Shown: one piece after another, positions 25,613-34,162 of the stretch
How the letters are laid out: each line of letters begins with the position of its first letter
Numbering within the stretch: the stretch's first letter is position 1
Origin: Fodinibacter sp963763015
GTDB lineage: Bacteria; Actinomycetota; Actinomycetes; Actinomycetales; Dermatophilaceae
Assembly (NCBI GenBank): GCA_963763015.1
Contig: CAVXML010000011.1
Location: 434,001-498,000, forward strand
DNA length: 64,000 nt
Direction: 5' to 3'
The notes under the pieces: generated by a model
What the model was told of the DNA's origin: nothing
The model's database searches: none
What the model saw: the letters and a program-made list of their open reading frames with translations, nothing else
Position numbers and translations under genes: made by a program

Positions 25613-26535
25613 CCGCCGGTCGGGCGCGCGACCGGGTGCGGCTCGTCGGTGTGCGTGGCACCGGCTTCCACGGCGTCTTCGAGCACGAGCGTCGCGAGGG
25701 GCAGGAGTTCGTCGTCGACGTGGAGCTCACCGTCGACCTCGCGCCGGCCGGAGCCAGTGACGACCTGGCGGACACCGTGGACTACGGCGAGATCGGTGCG
25801 GCGGTGCTGGCCCACATCGAGGGCGAGCCGTACGACCTCGTCGAGACCCTCGCCGAGCTCGTCGCCCGGGACGCCCTCACCCACCCGGCGGTCGACGAGG
25901 TGACCGTGACGGTGCACAAGCCACAGGCCCCGGTGGGGGTCCCGTTCGGCGACGTGGCGGTCGAGGTGACCCGCCGGCGCGATGCCGTGCCCGTGGTCGT
26001 GGCCCTCGGTGCCAACCTCGCCAACCAAGGGGACCCGCCAGAGGTGACCCTCGCCGAAGCGGTCGCCTGCCTGGGCTCCGACCTCGGGCTCGGTGGCGTC
26101 GCCGTCTCGCGGTTCTACGACACCGACCCGGTGGGTGGGCCCGAGCAGCCCACCTACGTCAACGCGGTGGTCACGGCGACGACGACGCTGTCTCCGACGT
26201 CGCTGCTGCGCGAGCTGCACGGTGTCGAGGCCCGGTTCGGCCGGGTGCGCACCGTGCACTGGGGGCCGCGCACCCTCGACCTCGACCTCGTCCAGTACGG
26301 CGACCCCGCGTCCGGCACCGACGTGACGTCCGAGCGCCCCCGGTTGACGCTGCCACACCCACGCGCTCACCGACGCGCCTTCGTGCTGCTGCCCTGGCTC
26401 GAGCTGGACGGTGACGCGACCCTTCGACTGGGAGACGGCATCCGGTCGGTGGCGGACCTCGTCGCCGAGCTCGACACCAGCGGCGTGCGGCCTCGCTTGG
26501 CACCCACCGGACCCGGCGGAGGACAGCACCCCTGA
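25609..26535 (+). CDS. folBK: bifunctional dihydroneopterin aldolase / HPPK (FolB-FolK fusion)
   Basis: This 308-residue fusion covers two consecutive folate steps. Residues about 1-125 are FolB (GVRGTGFHGVFEHERREGQEF and TVDYGEIGAAV are the aldolase signatures, with the catalytic Lys in TVHKPQAPVG). Residues about 128-300 are FolK: ALGANLANQGDP is the SLGSNLG-type start, VGGPEQPTYVNAV is the pterin region and GPRTLDLDLV is the HPPK signature with metal-binding Asps. In M. tuberculosis folB and folK are separate genes; here they are one continuous frame with no stop. It overlaps folP (GTGA) and the next gene (TGATG). Confidence 0.93.
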   Translation: MTAGRARDRVRLVGVRGTGFHGVFEHERREGQEFVVDVELTVDLAPAGASDDLADTVDYGEIGAAVLAHIEGEPYDLVETLAELVARDALTHPAVDEVTVTVHKPQAPVGVPFGDVAVEVTRRRDAVPVVVALGANLANQGDPPEVTLAEAVACLGSDLGLGGVAVSRFYDTDPVGGPEQPTYVNAVVTATTTLSPTSLLRELHGVEARFGRVRTVHWGPRTLDLDLVQYGDPASGTDVTSERPRLTLPHPRAHRRAFVLLPWLELDGDATLRLGDGIRSVADLVAELDTSGVRPRLAPTGPGGGQHP

Positions 26536-27008
26536 TGCGTCACCACGAGATCCGCGTCCAGACCCTGCTGCTGGTGGCTGCCGGGGCCGGCATCGTGTCG
26601 TTCGTCGTGTACCTGCTCCTCACCCGGGACGGGTCGCTGGTTCCGCGCCCACCGACGCTGGCCGGGGTGCTCCTCCTCGTCATGGGTGGGCTGGTGCTGT
26701 GGCTCGCCCGGCCGGTCCGCCGGTACCTCCAGGGTCGCGCGACGACGTCGCTCGACCCGCTGCGTGCCGCTCGCACCGTGGTGCTGGCCCAGGCCGCCGC
26801 CCTGACCGGGTCCGCGGCCGCCGGCTGGTATGCCGGGCAGCTGGCGGTCGTCGCGGGCGACCTGTCGCTGGTCGCCAACCAGTCGCGGGTCGTGCCCCTC
26901 CTGCTCCTGCTCCTGGCGGGGGTGGCCCTGGCCGCCGCCGGCCTCGTCGCGCAGCGATGGTGTCGCGTCGAGCCGCGGGACGAGGACGAGGACGAGCGAG
27001 CAGCCTGA
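26535..27008 (+). CDS. DUF3180 membrane protein
   Basis: This 157-residue integral membrane protein has four hydrophobic segments (about residues 9-28, 41-60, 80-102 and 118-142) and an acidic C-terminus. It belongs to the DUF3180 family that sits directly after folK in many actinobacteria (the Rv3605c position). Function is unknown. The ATG overlaps the folBK stop by one base, so it is the last gene of the folate operon. Confidence 0.85.
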   Translation: MRHHEIRVQTLLLVAAGAGIVSFVVYLLLTRDGSLVPRPPTLAGVLLLVMGGLVLWLARPVRRYLQGRATTSLDPLRAARTVVLAQAAALTGSAAAGWYAGQLAVVAGDLSLVANQSRVVPLLLLLLAGVALAAAGLVAQRWCRVEPRDEDEDERAA

Positions 27009-27012
27009 CAGG

Positions 27013-27402
27013 TCACCGGGCGAGGGTGTCGGGCCCTCCACCGTCACGCAGGATCGACGTCATCCTCTTCCCTCGGGCGAGCTCGTCGACGAGCTTGTCC
27101 AGGTAACGGATCTTCTGCATCAGCGGGTCGTCGATCTCCTCGACCCGGTGCCCACAGATGACCCCGGTGATGCGGTCGGCGTTCGGGTTGAACCGCGGAG
27201 CCTCGGCGAAGAAGGTCTCCACGTCGACGCCTCCGGCGAGAGCACGCTCCAGGCCCGCGTCGTCGTAGCCGGTGAGCCAGGAGATGACCTGGTCGACCTC
27301 CTCCTTGCTGCGGTTCTTCCGCTCGGCCTTGGTCACGTAGTGCGGGTAGATGCTCGCGAAGCTGGTGGCGAAGATCCGGTGTCCTGGCACGGGGCCTCCC
27401 AT
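27013..27402 (-). CDS. DUF2200 family protein
   Basis: This 129-residue cytoplasmic protein matches the DUF2200 family throughout: HRIFATSFASIYPHYVTKAE at the start, EVDQVISWLTGYDDAGLE in the middle, and DPLMQKIRYLDKLVDELARGK near the end. The function is unknown, though the conserved core is strongly maintained across phyla. The ATG at 27402 starts five codons before the conserved block. It converges on the folate operon with four bases between stops. Confidence 0.86.
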   Translation of the reverse strand: MGGPVPGHRIFATSFASIYPHYVTKAERKNRSKEEVDQVISWLTGYDDAGLERALAGGVDVETFFAEAPRFNPNADRITGVICGHRVEEIDDPLMQKIRYLDKLVDELARGKRMTSILRDGGGPDTLAR

Positions 27403-27476
27403 TCCGTCGTCGTCAGGATGCGCGTGGGCCGCGGTCGGCGCAAGAGCAGCGTAGGACCGGCCGCCTTCGTGGCTGC

Positions 27477-28343
27477 TCACCCGTCGAGGAACCGCCGGAG
27501 CACCTGGCTCAGCTGTCCCGGCGCCTCCTCGGCCATGTGGTGGCCGGAGTCGATGACCGCGGTGGTCACCGGCTGGTCGCACCAGGGGGCCCACACCGCT
27601 GCCGGGTCGCCGTAGAGGAGCTCCATGTCGTCGTGGCGCGACCAGGCGACGAGCACCGGGCACCGGATCCGGCGCCCGGCAGCGCGATCCGCCTCGTCGT
27701 TCGCCCGGTCGACGTGCAGCCCCGCGCGGTAGTCCTCGAGCATGGCTCGAACCGTGCGGGGCCGGGTGAGCGCGCGGACCAGGTCGGCGTGGTTCTCGGC
27801 GCCCATCCGGTCGGCGTCCGGGCGGTACCAGGCGAGCGGGTCCGCGGTGATCACGCGCTCGGCCTGCTCGGAGGCGAAGAAGAACCAGTGCCACCACAGC
27901 TCGGCGAAGCGGGCGTCGGCCCGCTCGAGGGCCTCCACGACGGGCACGCTGTCGAGCACGGCGAGCCGGAGGACCCGGTCGGGGTGGTCCAGCGCGGTCC
28001 GGTACGCCACGTAGCTGCCGCGGTCGTGCCCGACGACCGCGAACGCCTGATGGCCCAGCCGGCTCATCATGGTCACCACGTCGGCGGCCATGGCCCGGTC
28101 GCTGTACGTGATGTGGTCGTCGTCGGGGTCGGGCGTCGACGACTCACCGTAGCCACGCAGGTCCGGGCAGACGACCGTGTACCCGGCCGCGACGAGTCTG
28201 GGCGCCACTGCGTGCCACGTCGTGTGCGTGCGTGGGTGACCGTGCAGGAGCACGACGGCCGGCCCCGTGCCGCCGTGCCGGACGCGCAGCACCACGTCGC
28301 CTCCCACCGGCAGGTGGGCGGTCTCGAAACCCTGGAAGAACAC
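27477..28343 (-). CDS. alpha/beta hydrolase, haloacetate dehalogenase-like
   Basis: This 288-residue alpha/beta hydrolase has an Asp at the nucleophile position (VVGHDRGSYVAYR), as in haloacetate and haloalkane dehalogenases. The N-terminal FFQGFE is characteristic of the fluoroacetate/haloacetate dehalogenase group. LLHGHPRTHTTWHAVAP forms the oxyanion region and SGHHMAEEAPGQL carries the catalytic His. The GTG at 28343 is chosen because it places FFQGFE at the very start. It lies 52 bases after nuoD on the same strand and may be cotranscribed. Dehalogenase activity is not certain; some homologues are epoxide hydrolases. Confidence 0.82.
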   Translation of the reverse strand: MFFQGFETAHLPVGGDVVLRVRHGGTGPAVVLLHGHPRTHTTWHAVAPRLVAAGYTVVCPDLRGYGESSTPDPDDDHITYSDRAMAADVVTMMSRLGHQAFAVVGHDRGSYVAYRTALDHPDRVLRLAVLDSVPVVEALERADARFAELWWHWFFFASEQAERVITADPLAWYRPDADRMGAENHADLVRALTRPRTVRAMLEDYRAGLHVDRANDEADRAAGRRIRCPVLVAWSRHDDMELLYGDPAAVWAPWCDQPVTTAVIDSGHHMAEEAPGQLSQVLRRFLDG

Positions 28344-28395
28344 CGCACCAGCATCGCCGATCGGCCCGCTCGGACGCCGGCTCGACGCCGGACTG

Positions 28396-29568
28396 CTACT
28401 TGTCGACGTCCCCCACGACGAAGAACATGGAGCCGAGGACGGCGACCATGTCGGCGACCAGGCAGCCCGGGAGCACCTGTGACAGCACCTGCACGTTGTT
28501 GAACGAGGCCGAGCGCAGCTTGAGCCGCCACGGTGTCTTCTCACCCCGGGACACGAGGTAGTAGCCGTTGAACCCGAGCGGGTTCTCCGTCGCCGTGTAG
28601 CGCTCCCCCTCCGGCACCTTCAGCACCTTCGGCAGGCGTTGGTTGACCGGGCCCGCGGGAAGCGTCGCCAGGGTGTCGAGGCAGGCGTCGGCGAGGTCCA
28701 GGCTGACGTGCACCTGCTCGAGCAGCACCTCGAGCCGTGCGAGGCAGTCGCCCTCGGTCCGGGTGACGACCCGGCCGGGCCCGTCCGGCGCGAACAGCGC
28801 GGCATACGCGAGGTAGGGGTCGTCGCGGCGGAGGTCGACGTCGAGGCCGCTCGCGCGGGCGATGGGTCCGGAGACGCCGTATGCCGTGCACGTCGCCACG
28901 TCGAGGACGCCCACACCCCTGGTGCGTGCCTCCAGGATCTCGTTGCCGACGATGAGCGACTCCAGGTCGGGAAGCCTGCGGCGGACGGCCGAGACGGCGG
29001 AGGCCACTCGCCCGACCCACCCGGCCGGGACGTCCTCCTTGAGCCCGCCGACGCGGTTGAACATGTAGTGCATCCGGCCGCCGGAGGCCTCCTCCATGAC
29101 GGCCTGCAGCTCCTCGCGCTCACGGAACGCGTAGAAGACCGGGGTGATGGCACCGAGCTCGAGCGGGTAGGACCCGAGGAACATCAGGTGGTTGAGCACG
29201 CGGTTGAGCTCGGCGAGGAGCGTCCGCAGCCAGACGGCTCGCTCCGGCACCTCCATCCCGAGCATGGCCTCCACGCCGAGCACCACGCCGAGCTCGTTGG
29301 CGAAGGCCGAGAGCCAGTCGTGCCGGTTGGCCAGCACGGTGATCTGGCGGTAGTCGCGCACCTCGAAGAGCTTCTCCGCCCCTCGGTGCATGTAGCCGAT
29401 CACCGGCTCGGCCGAGACGATGCGCTCGCCGTCGAGCACGACGCGCAGGCGCAGGACCCCGTGGGTGGCCGGGTGCTGCGGACCGATGTTGAGCACCATG
29501 TCGGCGGTGGCGAGCCCGCCGGCACCCATGCCGACGTCGAGGGAACGGTGCTCGGGGCCGGACGTCAC
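28396..29568 (-). CDS. nuoD: NADH-quinone oxidoreductase subunit D-like protein
   Basis: This 390-residue NuoD homologue (49-kDa subunit of complex I) has IGPQHPATHGVLRL near the N-terminus, GYMHRGAEKL with Arg62, NRHDWLSAFANELG, and C-terminal segments ENPLGFNGYYLVS and KLRSASFNNVQVL. No other nuo subunit is nearby, so this is a stand-alone copy in this window. The GTG at 29568 starts four bases after the stop of a MidA-type methyltransferase gene. NDUFAF7, the mitochondrial relative of that methyltransferase, dimethylates the equivalent Arg of NDUFS2. Whether this is the sole nuoD or a paralogue cannot be told from the window. Confidence 0.9.
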   Translation of the reverse strand: MTSGPEHRSLDVGMGAGGLATADMVLNIGPQHPATHGVLRLRVVLDGERIVSAEPVIGYMHRGAEKLFEVRDYRQITVLANRHDWLSAFANELGVVLGVEAMLGMEVPERAVWLRTLLAELNRVLNHLMFLGSYPLELGAITPVFYAFREREELQAVMEEASGGRMHYMFNRVGGLKEDVPAGWVGRVASAVSAVRRRLPDLESLIVGNEILEARTRGVGVLDVATCTAYGVSGPIARASGLDVDLRRDDPYLAYAALFAPDGPGRVVTRTEGDCLARLEVLLEQVHVSLDLADACLDTLATLPAGPVNQRLPKVLKVPEGERYTATENPLGFNGYYLVSRGEKTPWRLKLRSASFNNVQVLSQVLPGCLVADMVAVLGSMFFVVGDVDK

Positions 29569-29572
29569 CTGG

Positions 29573-30556
29573 TCAGTCTGCCGCACCGTGTCCGGCACCC
29601 GCCCTCGGCGCACCCACCCGGCGGTACACCCAGTGGAACGAACCGAGGCCGTGCGGGTCCGTCAGGGCCGCTGCGGCGGAGGAGCGTGCCAGCGCCCCCA
29701 GGTAGACGGAGGGGGCCGTGTGCGCGAGCTCGACCGCGGGTGTCTCCGCGTGCAGGGCGAGCGTGCGCAGCGCGTCGCGCTGGGTCGTCAGCTGGTCGTG
29801 CTCGAGCGAGTCGACGGCCACGTGCGCGGTCAGGTCGCACGAGCCGTCCGGCACCACCGCGACGACGCGTCCACTGCGGTAGGCCGTGAGCGTGCCGGAT
29901 GCCGGGCGCGTCGAGATGGTGTGCCCGTAGTCGACACCCAGCACGGTGCCGCGCCGGACGCGTGACACGAGGTCGGACCAGGCGCGGTCACGGGCGAGAC
30001 CCACCTCGACCCTGGCCCCGACCGGCAGGTCGTCGACGGGCCAGTGCTCCGCGCACCAGGCGACCTCCTCGGCCGCCGGGGCCGGACCGGTCGGCGCGTC
30101 GGCCCCTGTCTCCGGGTCGACCAGCACCACCGCGAGCCGGCCGGGCGCGACCACCTGGGCGATCGTGCAGGGCACGACGTCGAGCCACTCGTGGGCGAGG
30201 ACCAGGACGTCGTCGAGGTCGGAGAGCCCGTCCGGCAGGGCCGCGCCGCCGGCCGAGCGCAGCCAGCCCACGGCATCCGGGAGGTCCTCGGGGCGCGCCA
30301 CGACGTCCACGCCGGTGAGGCGCAGGTCGGGGCGCAGGGCGTGCAGGTGGGTGAGCAGCTCGCCCCGGCCGCACCCGACGTCGACGACCGCGACCGCGCC
30401 CTCTCTCTCGGCGAGCACCGCGAGCGCCTCGGCCAGCACCGCGCCGAGCGGCCCGTGGGTCGACGTCGTGAAGTGGGCCGAGGGGCCGGCCGTGCCACGG
30501 TAGAAGCCGCCCGGGCCGTAGAGCGACTCGTGCCACGCCTCCTGCCACGGGACCAT
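29573..30556 (-). CDS. SAM-dependent methyltransferase, MidA/NDUFAF7-like (PF02636 type)
   Basis: This 327-residue class I methyltransferase has the SAM-binding loop VVDVGCGRGELL near residue 59 and the preceding FYRGTAGPSAHFTTSTHGPLG region that corresponds to the conserved MidA substrate-entry segment. LVLAHEWLDVVPC resembles the N-E-x-x-D-x-L-P motif of MidA, and DYGH later fits the family's GxxLxIDYG strand. MidA/NDUFAF7 proteins methylate an Arg of the NuoD/NDUFS2 subunit and are needed for complex I assembly. The directly downstream nuoD-like gene makes this assignment attractive. The ATG at 30556 is chosen; a GTG one codon earlier is equally possible. Moderately confident of the family, less of the target. 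Confidence 0.75.
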   Translation of the reverse strand: MVPWQEAWHESLYGPGGFYRGTAGPSAHFTTSTHGPLGAVLAEALAVLAEREGAVAVVDVGCGRGELLTHLHALRPDLRLTGVDVVARPEDLPDAVGWLRSAGGAALPDGLSDLDDVLVLAHEWLDVVPCTIAQVVAPGRLAVVLVDPETGADAPTGPAPAAEEVAWCAEHWPVDDLPVGARVEVGLARDRAWSDLVSRVRRGTVLGVDYGHTISTRPASGTLTAYRSGRVVAVVPDGSCDLTAHVAVDSLEHDQLTTQRDALRTLALHAETPAVELAHTAPSVYLGALARSSAAAALTDPHGLGSFHWVYRRVGAPRAGAGHGAAD

Positions 30557-30630
30557 CACGTCCGCACGGTATCCCCGGTGGGCGGTCGAGGCGGGCACAT
30601 GGTTCGGCAGCCGGCCGGGGCGCGGAGGGG

Positions 30631-30636
30631 TAGGTT
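30631..30636 (+). promoter_or_regulatory. -10 element (TAGGTT) for the DUF2520-panC-nadBC run
   Basis: TAGGTT ends eight bases before the GTG at 30645, in the divergent gap with the methyltransferase gene. It suggests a leaderless or very short-leader transcript. Confidence 0.45.
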
Positions 30637-30644
30637 GCTCGGTC

Positions 30645-31535
30645 GTGGACGGCATCGAGCATCCCGCCCGCCTCACCGTCGGGGTCGTGGGCGCCGGCAG
30701 GGTGGGCGCGGTGCTGGGGGCGGCCCTCGCACGGGCCGGCCACCGGGTCACCGGTGCGTACGCCGTGTCCCGGGAGAGCCGGGCGCGCGCCACGGCGCTT
30801 CTCCCCGAGGTGCCCCTGCTCGACGTGCCGCGCGTCGTCGCGGGCGCCGAGCTCGTGCTGCTCGCCGTGCCCGACGACGCGCTGCCCGACCTGGTGGCGG
30901 GCCTATCGGCCACGCAGACCTGGCAGGCCGGGCAGATCGTCGTCCACACGAGCGGCCGGCACGGTGTCGGCGTCCTCGAGCCGGCCCGGGCTCACCACGT
31001 CCTTCCCCTCGCCCTGCACCCCGCGATGACCTTCACCGGCACCGCGATGGACCTCGACCGGCTCCCCGAGTGCAGCTTCGGGGTGACCACCGACGAGGCG
31101 CTCCGGCCGGTCGCGGAGGCCCTCGTCGTCGAGATGGGGGCCGACCCGGTGTGGGTCGCCGAGCACGACCGGGCGGCATACCACTGCGCGCTGGCACACG
31201 GGGCGAACCACCTCGTCACGCTCACGACCCAGGCCATGGAGCTGCTGGCGCTCGCGGGTGTGGAGGAGCCGCGCCGGGTCGTCGGCCCGCTCATGCGTGC
31301 CGCGCTGGACAACGCCCTGCGGATGGGTGACGCCGCCCTCACCGGCCCGGTCGCCCGCGGCGACGTCGGTACCGTGGAGGAACACCTGCGTGAGCTGGAC
31401 CGGCTCTCGCCCGAGATCCGGAGGACCTACGTCGCCCTCGCCCGCGCCACGGCGTTGCGTGCCCTCGACAGTGGGCGGCTGCGCCCCGCGGCGGCCGAGC
31501 CCCTCCTCGACACCCTCGCGGACCAGGAGCCCTGA
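30645..31535 (+). CDS. Rossmann-fold DUF2520 oxidoreductase, candidate ketopantoate reductase
   Basis: This 296-residue protein has an N-terminal NAD(P)-binding Rossmann domain (VGVVGAGRVGAVLGAAL) and a C-terminal helical DUF2520 domain (from about residue 150, including HCALAHGANHLVTL). It resembles 6-phosphogluconate dehydrogenase-type reductases such as PanE and ProC in overall plan. It is immediately upstream of panC with no gap (TGAGTG). The same pair occurs as Rv3603c-panC in M. tuberculosis, so a pantothenate-linked role such as ketopantoate reduction is a reasonable guess, though unproven. GTG start with a -10 element upstream. Confidence 0.8.
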   Translation: MDGIEHPARLTVGVVGAGRVGAVLGAALARAGHRVTGAYAVSRESRARATALLPEVPLLDVPRVVAGAELVLLAVPDDALPDLVAGLSATQTWQAGQIVVHTSGRHGVGVLEPARAHHVLPLALHPAMTFTGTAMDLDRLPECSFGVTTDEALRPVAEALVVEMGADPVWVAEHDRAAYHCALAHGANHLVTLTTQAMELLALAGVEEPRRVVGPLMRAALDNALRMGDAALTGPVARGDVGTVEEHLRELDRLSPEIRRTYVALARATALRALDSGRLRPAAAEPLLDTLADQEP

Positions 31536-32453
31536 GTGACCACCGCCATCACCGCCCCCGTCGTCGCCCACACCCGCGAGGAGCTCAAGGCCGCCCGCGA
31601 GGCGCTCCCCAGCCGCGACGTGGCCGCGGTGATGACCATGGGCGCGCTGCACGACGGCCATGCCCGGCTCATCCGGGCCGCGCGTCGGCGGCACGCCCAC
31701 GTCGTGGTCACCATCTTCCTCAACCCGCTCCAGTTCGGGCCCAAGGAGGACCTCTCGCGCTACCCGCGGACCTTCGACGCCGACATGGCGCTCTGCACGA
31801 GCGCCGGGGTCGACGTCGTCTTCGCCCCGACGCCCGACGTCGTCTACCCCGACGGCGACCCCGGCGTGCGAGTGTCCGCGGGTCCGCTCGGCGAGATCCT
31901 CGAGGGGGCGTCGCGGCCCGGCCACTTCGACGGGGTCCTGACCGTGGTCGGCAAGCTCTTCCACCTCACGGCGGCCCGCAGCGCCTACTTCGGCCAGAAG
32001 GACGCCCAGCAGCTCCTCCTCATCCGACGCATGGTGCGCGACCTCGACTTCCCCGTCGACGTCGTCTCGGTACCGACCGTGCGCGAGCACGACGGCCTGG
32101 CGATGAGCAGCCGCAACATGTACCTCACGCCGTCCGACCGCGAGGTCGCCCTCTGCCTCAGCAGGGCGCTGGCGGCCGGTGCCGAGGCGGCCGGCTTCGG
32201 GCCCTCGGCCATCCGCCGCGCGGCCCGCGAGGTGCTCGTCGAGGAGCCGCTCGCGCTCGTGGACTACCTCGTGCTCGTGCACCCGCACACGCTCGCCGAC
32301 GTGCCCGAGTGGTACCGCGGGGAGGCACTGCTCGCCGTCGCCGCCCGGGTGGGCACCACCAGGCTGATCGACAACACCCCGCTGCTCGTGGGCCCCGGCG
32401 GCGGTCGGCTCGACGTCTTCTCCGACGTTCCCCACGCTCGCGCCGACGTGTGA
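31536..32453 (+). CDS. panC: pantothenate synthetase
   Basis: PanC condenses pantoate with beta-alanine using ATP. The 305-residue protein has the nucleotidyltransferase motif MGALHDGH, the pantoate-binding FLNPLQFGPKEDL segment, the KMSKS-like region SSRNMYL and FGQKDAQQ. The C-terminal domain follows. The GTG immediately follows the TGA of the DUF2520 gene. panD is not seen after it; instead nadB follows after 11 bases. Confidence 0.95.
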   Translation: MTTAITAPVVAHTREELKAAREALPSRDVAAVMTMGALHDGHARLIRAARRRHAHVVVTIFLNPLQFGPKEDLSRYPRTFDADMALCTSAGVDVVFAPTPDVVYPDGDPGVRVSAGPLGEILEGASRPGHFDGVLTVVGKLFHLTAARSAYFGQKDAQQLLLIRRMVRDLDFPVDVVSVPTVREHDGLAMSSRNMYLTPSDREVALCLSRALAAGAEAAGFGPSAIRRAAREVLVEEPLALVDYLVLVHPHTLADVPEWYRGEALLAVAARVGTTRLIDNTPLLVGPGGGRLDVFSDVPHARADV

Positions 32454-32464
32454 GTGGGTCCGGC

Positions 32465-34162
32465 ATGCCGTCCGCGCCCGTGTCGCTGCCCCGTCGCCTC
32501 AGTGCGCCCGCGCCCGGGTGGACGACCAGCGCCGACGTCGTCGTGGTGGGCTCGGGGATCGCGGGGCTCACCTGCGCCCTGCGGCTGCGCGAGCGGGTGG
32601 ACCGTGTGCTGCTCGTGACCAAGACCGTGCTCTCCGCGGGCTCGACCGAGTGGGCGCAGGGCGGGATCGCGGCTGCCCTGGACCCCGACGACAGCCCCGA
32701 CGAACACCTCCACGACACCCTCGTCGCCGGCGTCGGCCTCTGCGACACCGATGCGGTCCGTGCGCTCGTGACCGAGGGGCCGGACCGGGTGCGGGAGCTG
32801 GTCGCGCTCGGAGCCGAGTTCGACCGGGACGCCGGGGGAGAGATCAAGCTGACCCGTGAGGGCGGCCACCTCCGCGACCGCATCGCCCACGCGGGAGGCG
32901 ATGCGACCGGGGCGGAGATCTCGCGGGCGCTCATCGCCGCGCTCCACAAGGTGGTGGACGACCCAGGCATCGAGGTGATCGAGCACGCCCTCGTCGTGGA
33001 CCTCCTCACCACCGGTGACGGTGCCGTCTGCGGCGTCACCCTGCACGTCATCGGCGAGGGCCAGGTCGACGGGGTGGGAGCGGCATCCGGCCGGGCCGTG
33101 GTGCTCGCGACCGGGGGCCTCGGGCAGATCTACACCTCGACGACGAACCCGCCCGTCGCGACCGGCGACGGCATGGCGGCGGCACTGCGTGCCGGCGCCG
33201 GCATCACCGACCTGGAGTTCGTCCAGTTCCATCCGACGGTGCTCTACCTCGGCGAGGGCTCGACGGGCCAGCAGCCGCTGATCTCCGAGGCGGTGCGCGG
33301 CGAGGGCGCCTTCCTCGTCGACGGGGACGGCACCCGGTTCATGCCCGGGCGCCACGAGCTGGCCGACCTCGCGCCGCGAGACGTCGTCGCCCGCGCCATC
33401 CTCGACGTCATGCATGCGACCGGTGCCGAGCACGTCTGGCTCGACGCCCGGCACCTGGGCCGGGACTTCCTCGAGGCTCGCTTCCCGTCGATCGTCGCCA
33501 GGTGCCGCGAGCTCGGGTTCGACCCGGTGACCCAGCTGCTCCCGGTGGCACCGGCCCAGCACTACGCGTCGGGTGGGGTGGCGACCGACCTGAGGGGGCG
33601 CACGTCGGTCGAGGGGCTCTACGCGTGCGGCGAGTGCTCGTGCACCGGGGTGCACGGGGCGAACCGGCTCGCGTCGAACTCGCTGCTCGAAGGACTCGTC
33701 TTCGCCCACCGCATCGCCGACGACGTCACGGCGCGCCTCGCCGCCGGCGAGCTCCCGGAGCGTCAGCCCGACGTGGATGCCGGTGTCGCCGCAGTGCTCG
33801 ACGCCTCGCACCGTCTCGAGCTGCAGCGCGCGATGACCCGCGGGGTCGGACCGGTGCGCACGGCGGCCTCGACCGCCGCGGCCCGCGAGCACCTGGCCGC
33901 CCTCGCCGCCCGGCCGCCCTCCGAGGCTGAGCCCGGCCCGGCGACCTGGGAGACGACGAACCTGCTCCACCTCGGCCACGCACTCGCGCTCGTGGCGCAC
34001 CGGCGCGAGGAGACCCGAGGGGGACACGTGCGCTCGGACTTCCCCGAGCGCGAGGACACCCGCTGGCTCACGCACCTGACGACGAGCCGGGCCGCGGCCG
34101 GCACGCTGGAGGTCACCGAGCGGCCCGTCGACACCGCCGACCAGCCCCAGGGAGTGGCATGA
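32465..34162 (+). CDS. nadB: L-aspartate oxidase
   Basis: NadB oxidises L-aspartate to iminoaspartate for NAD synthesis. The 565-residue flavoprotein starts with the FAD dinucleotide motif VVVVGSGIAGLTCAL, contains STEWAQGGIAAA and LEFVQFHPT, and has ACGECSCTGVHGANRLASNSLLE, the second FAD-binding block of the succinate dehydrogenase/NadB family. The C-terminal helical domain is complete. The start is the ATG at 32465, 11 bases after panC. It overlaps nadC by four bases (ATGA). No nadA is present here. Confidence 0.95.
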   Translation: MPSAPVSLPRRLSAPAPGWTTSADVVVVGSGIAGLTCALRLRERVDRVLLVTKTVLSAGSTEWAQGGIAAALDPDDSPDEHLHDTLVAGVGLCDTDAVRALVTEGPDRVRELVALGAEFDRDAGGEIKLTREGGHLRDRIAHAGGDATGAEISRALIAALHKVVDDPGIEVIEHALVVDLLTTGDGAVCGVTLHVIGEGQVDGVGAASGRAVVLATGGLGQIYTSTTNPPVATGDGMAAALRAGAGITDLEFVQFHPTVLYLGEGSTGQQPLISEAVRGEGAFLVDGDGTRFMPGRHELADLAPRDVVARAILDVMHATGAEHVWLDARHLGRDFLEARFPSIVARCRELGFDPVTQLLPVAPAQHYASGGVATDLRGRTSVEGLYACGECSCTGVHGANRLASNSLLEGLVFAHRIADDVTARLAAGELPERQPDVDAGVAAVLDASHRLELQRAMTRGVGPVRTAASTAAAREHLAALAARPPSEAEPGPATWETTNLLHLGHALALVAHRREETRGGHVRSDFPEREDTRWLTHLTTSRAAAGTLEVTERPVDTADQPQGVA

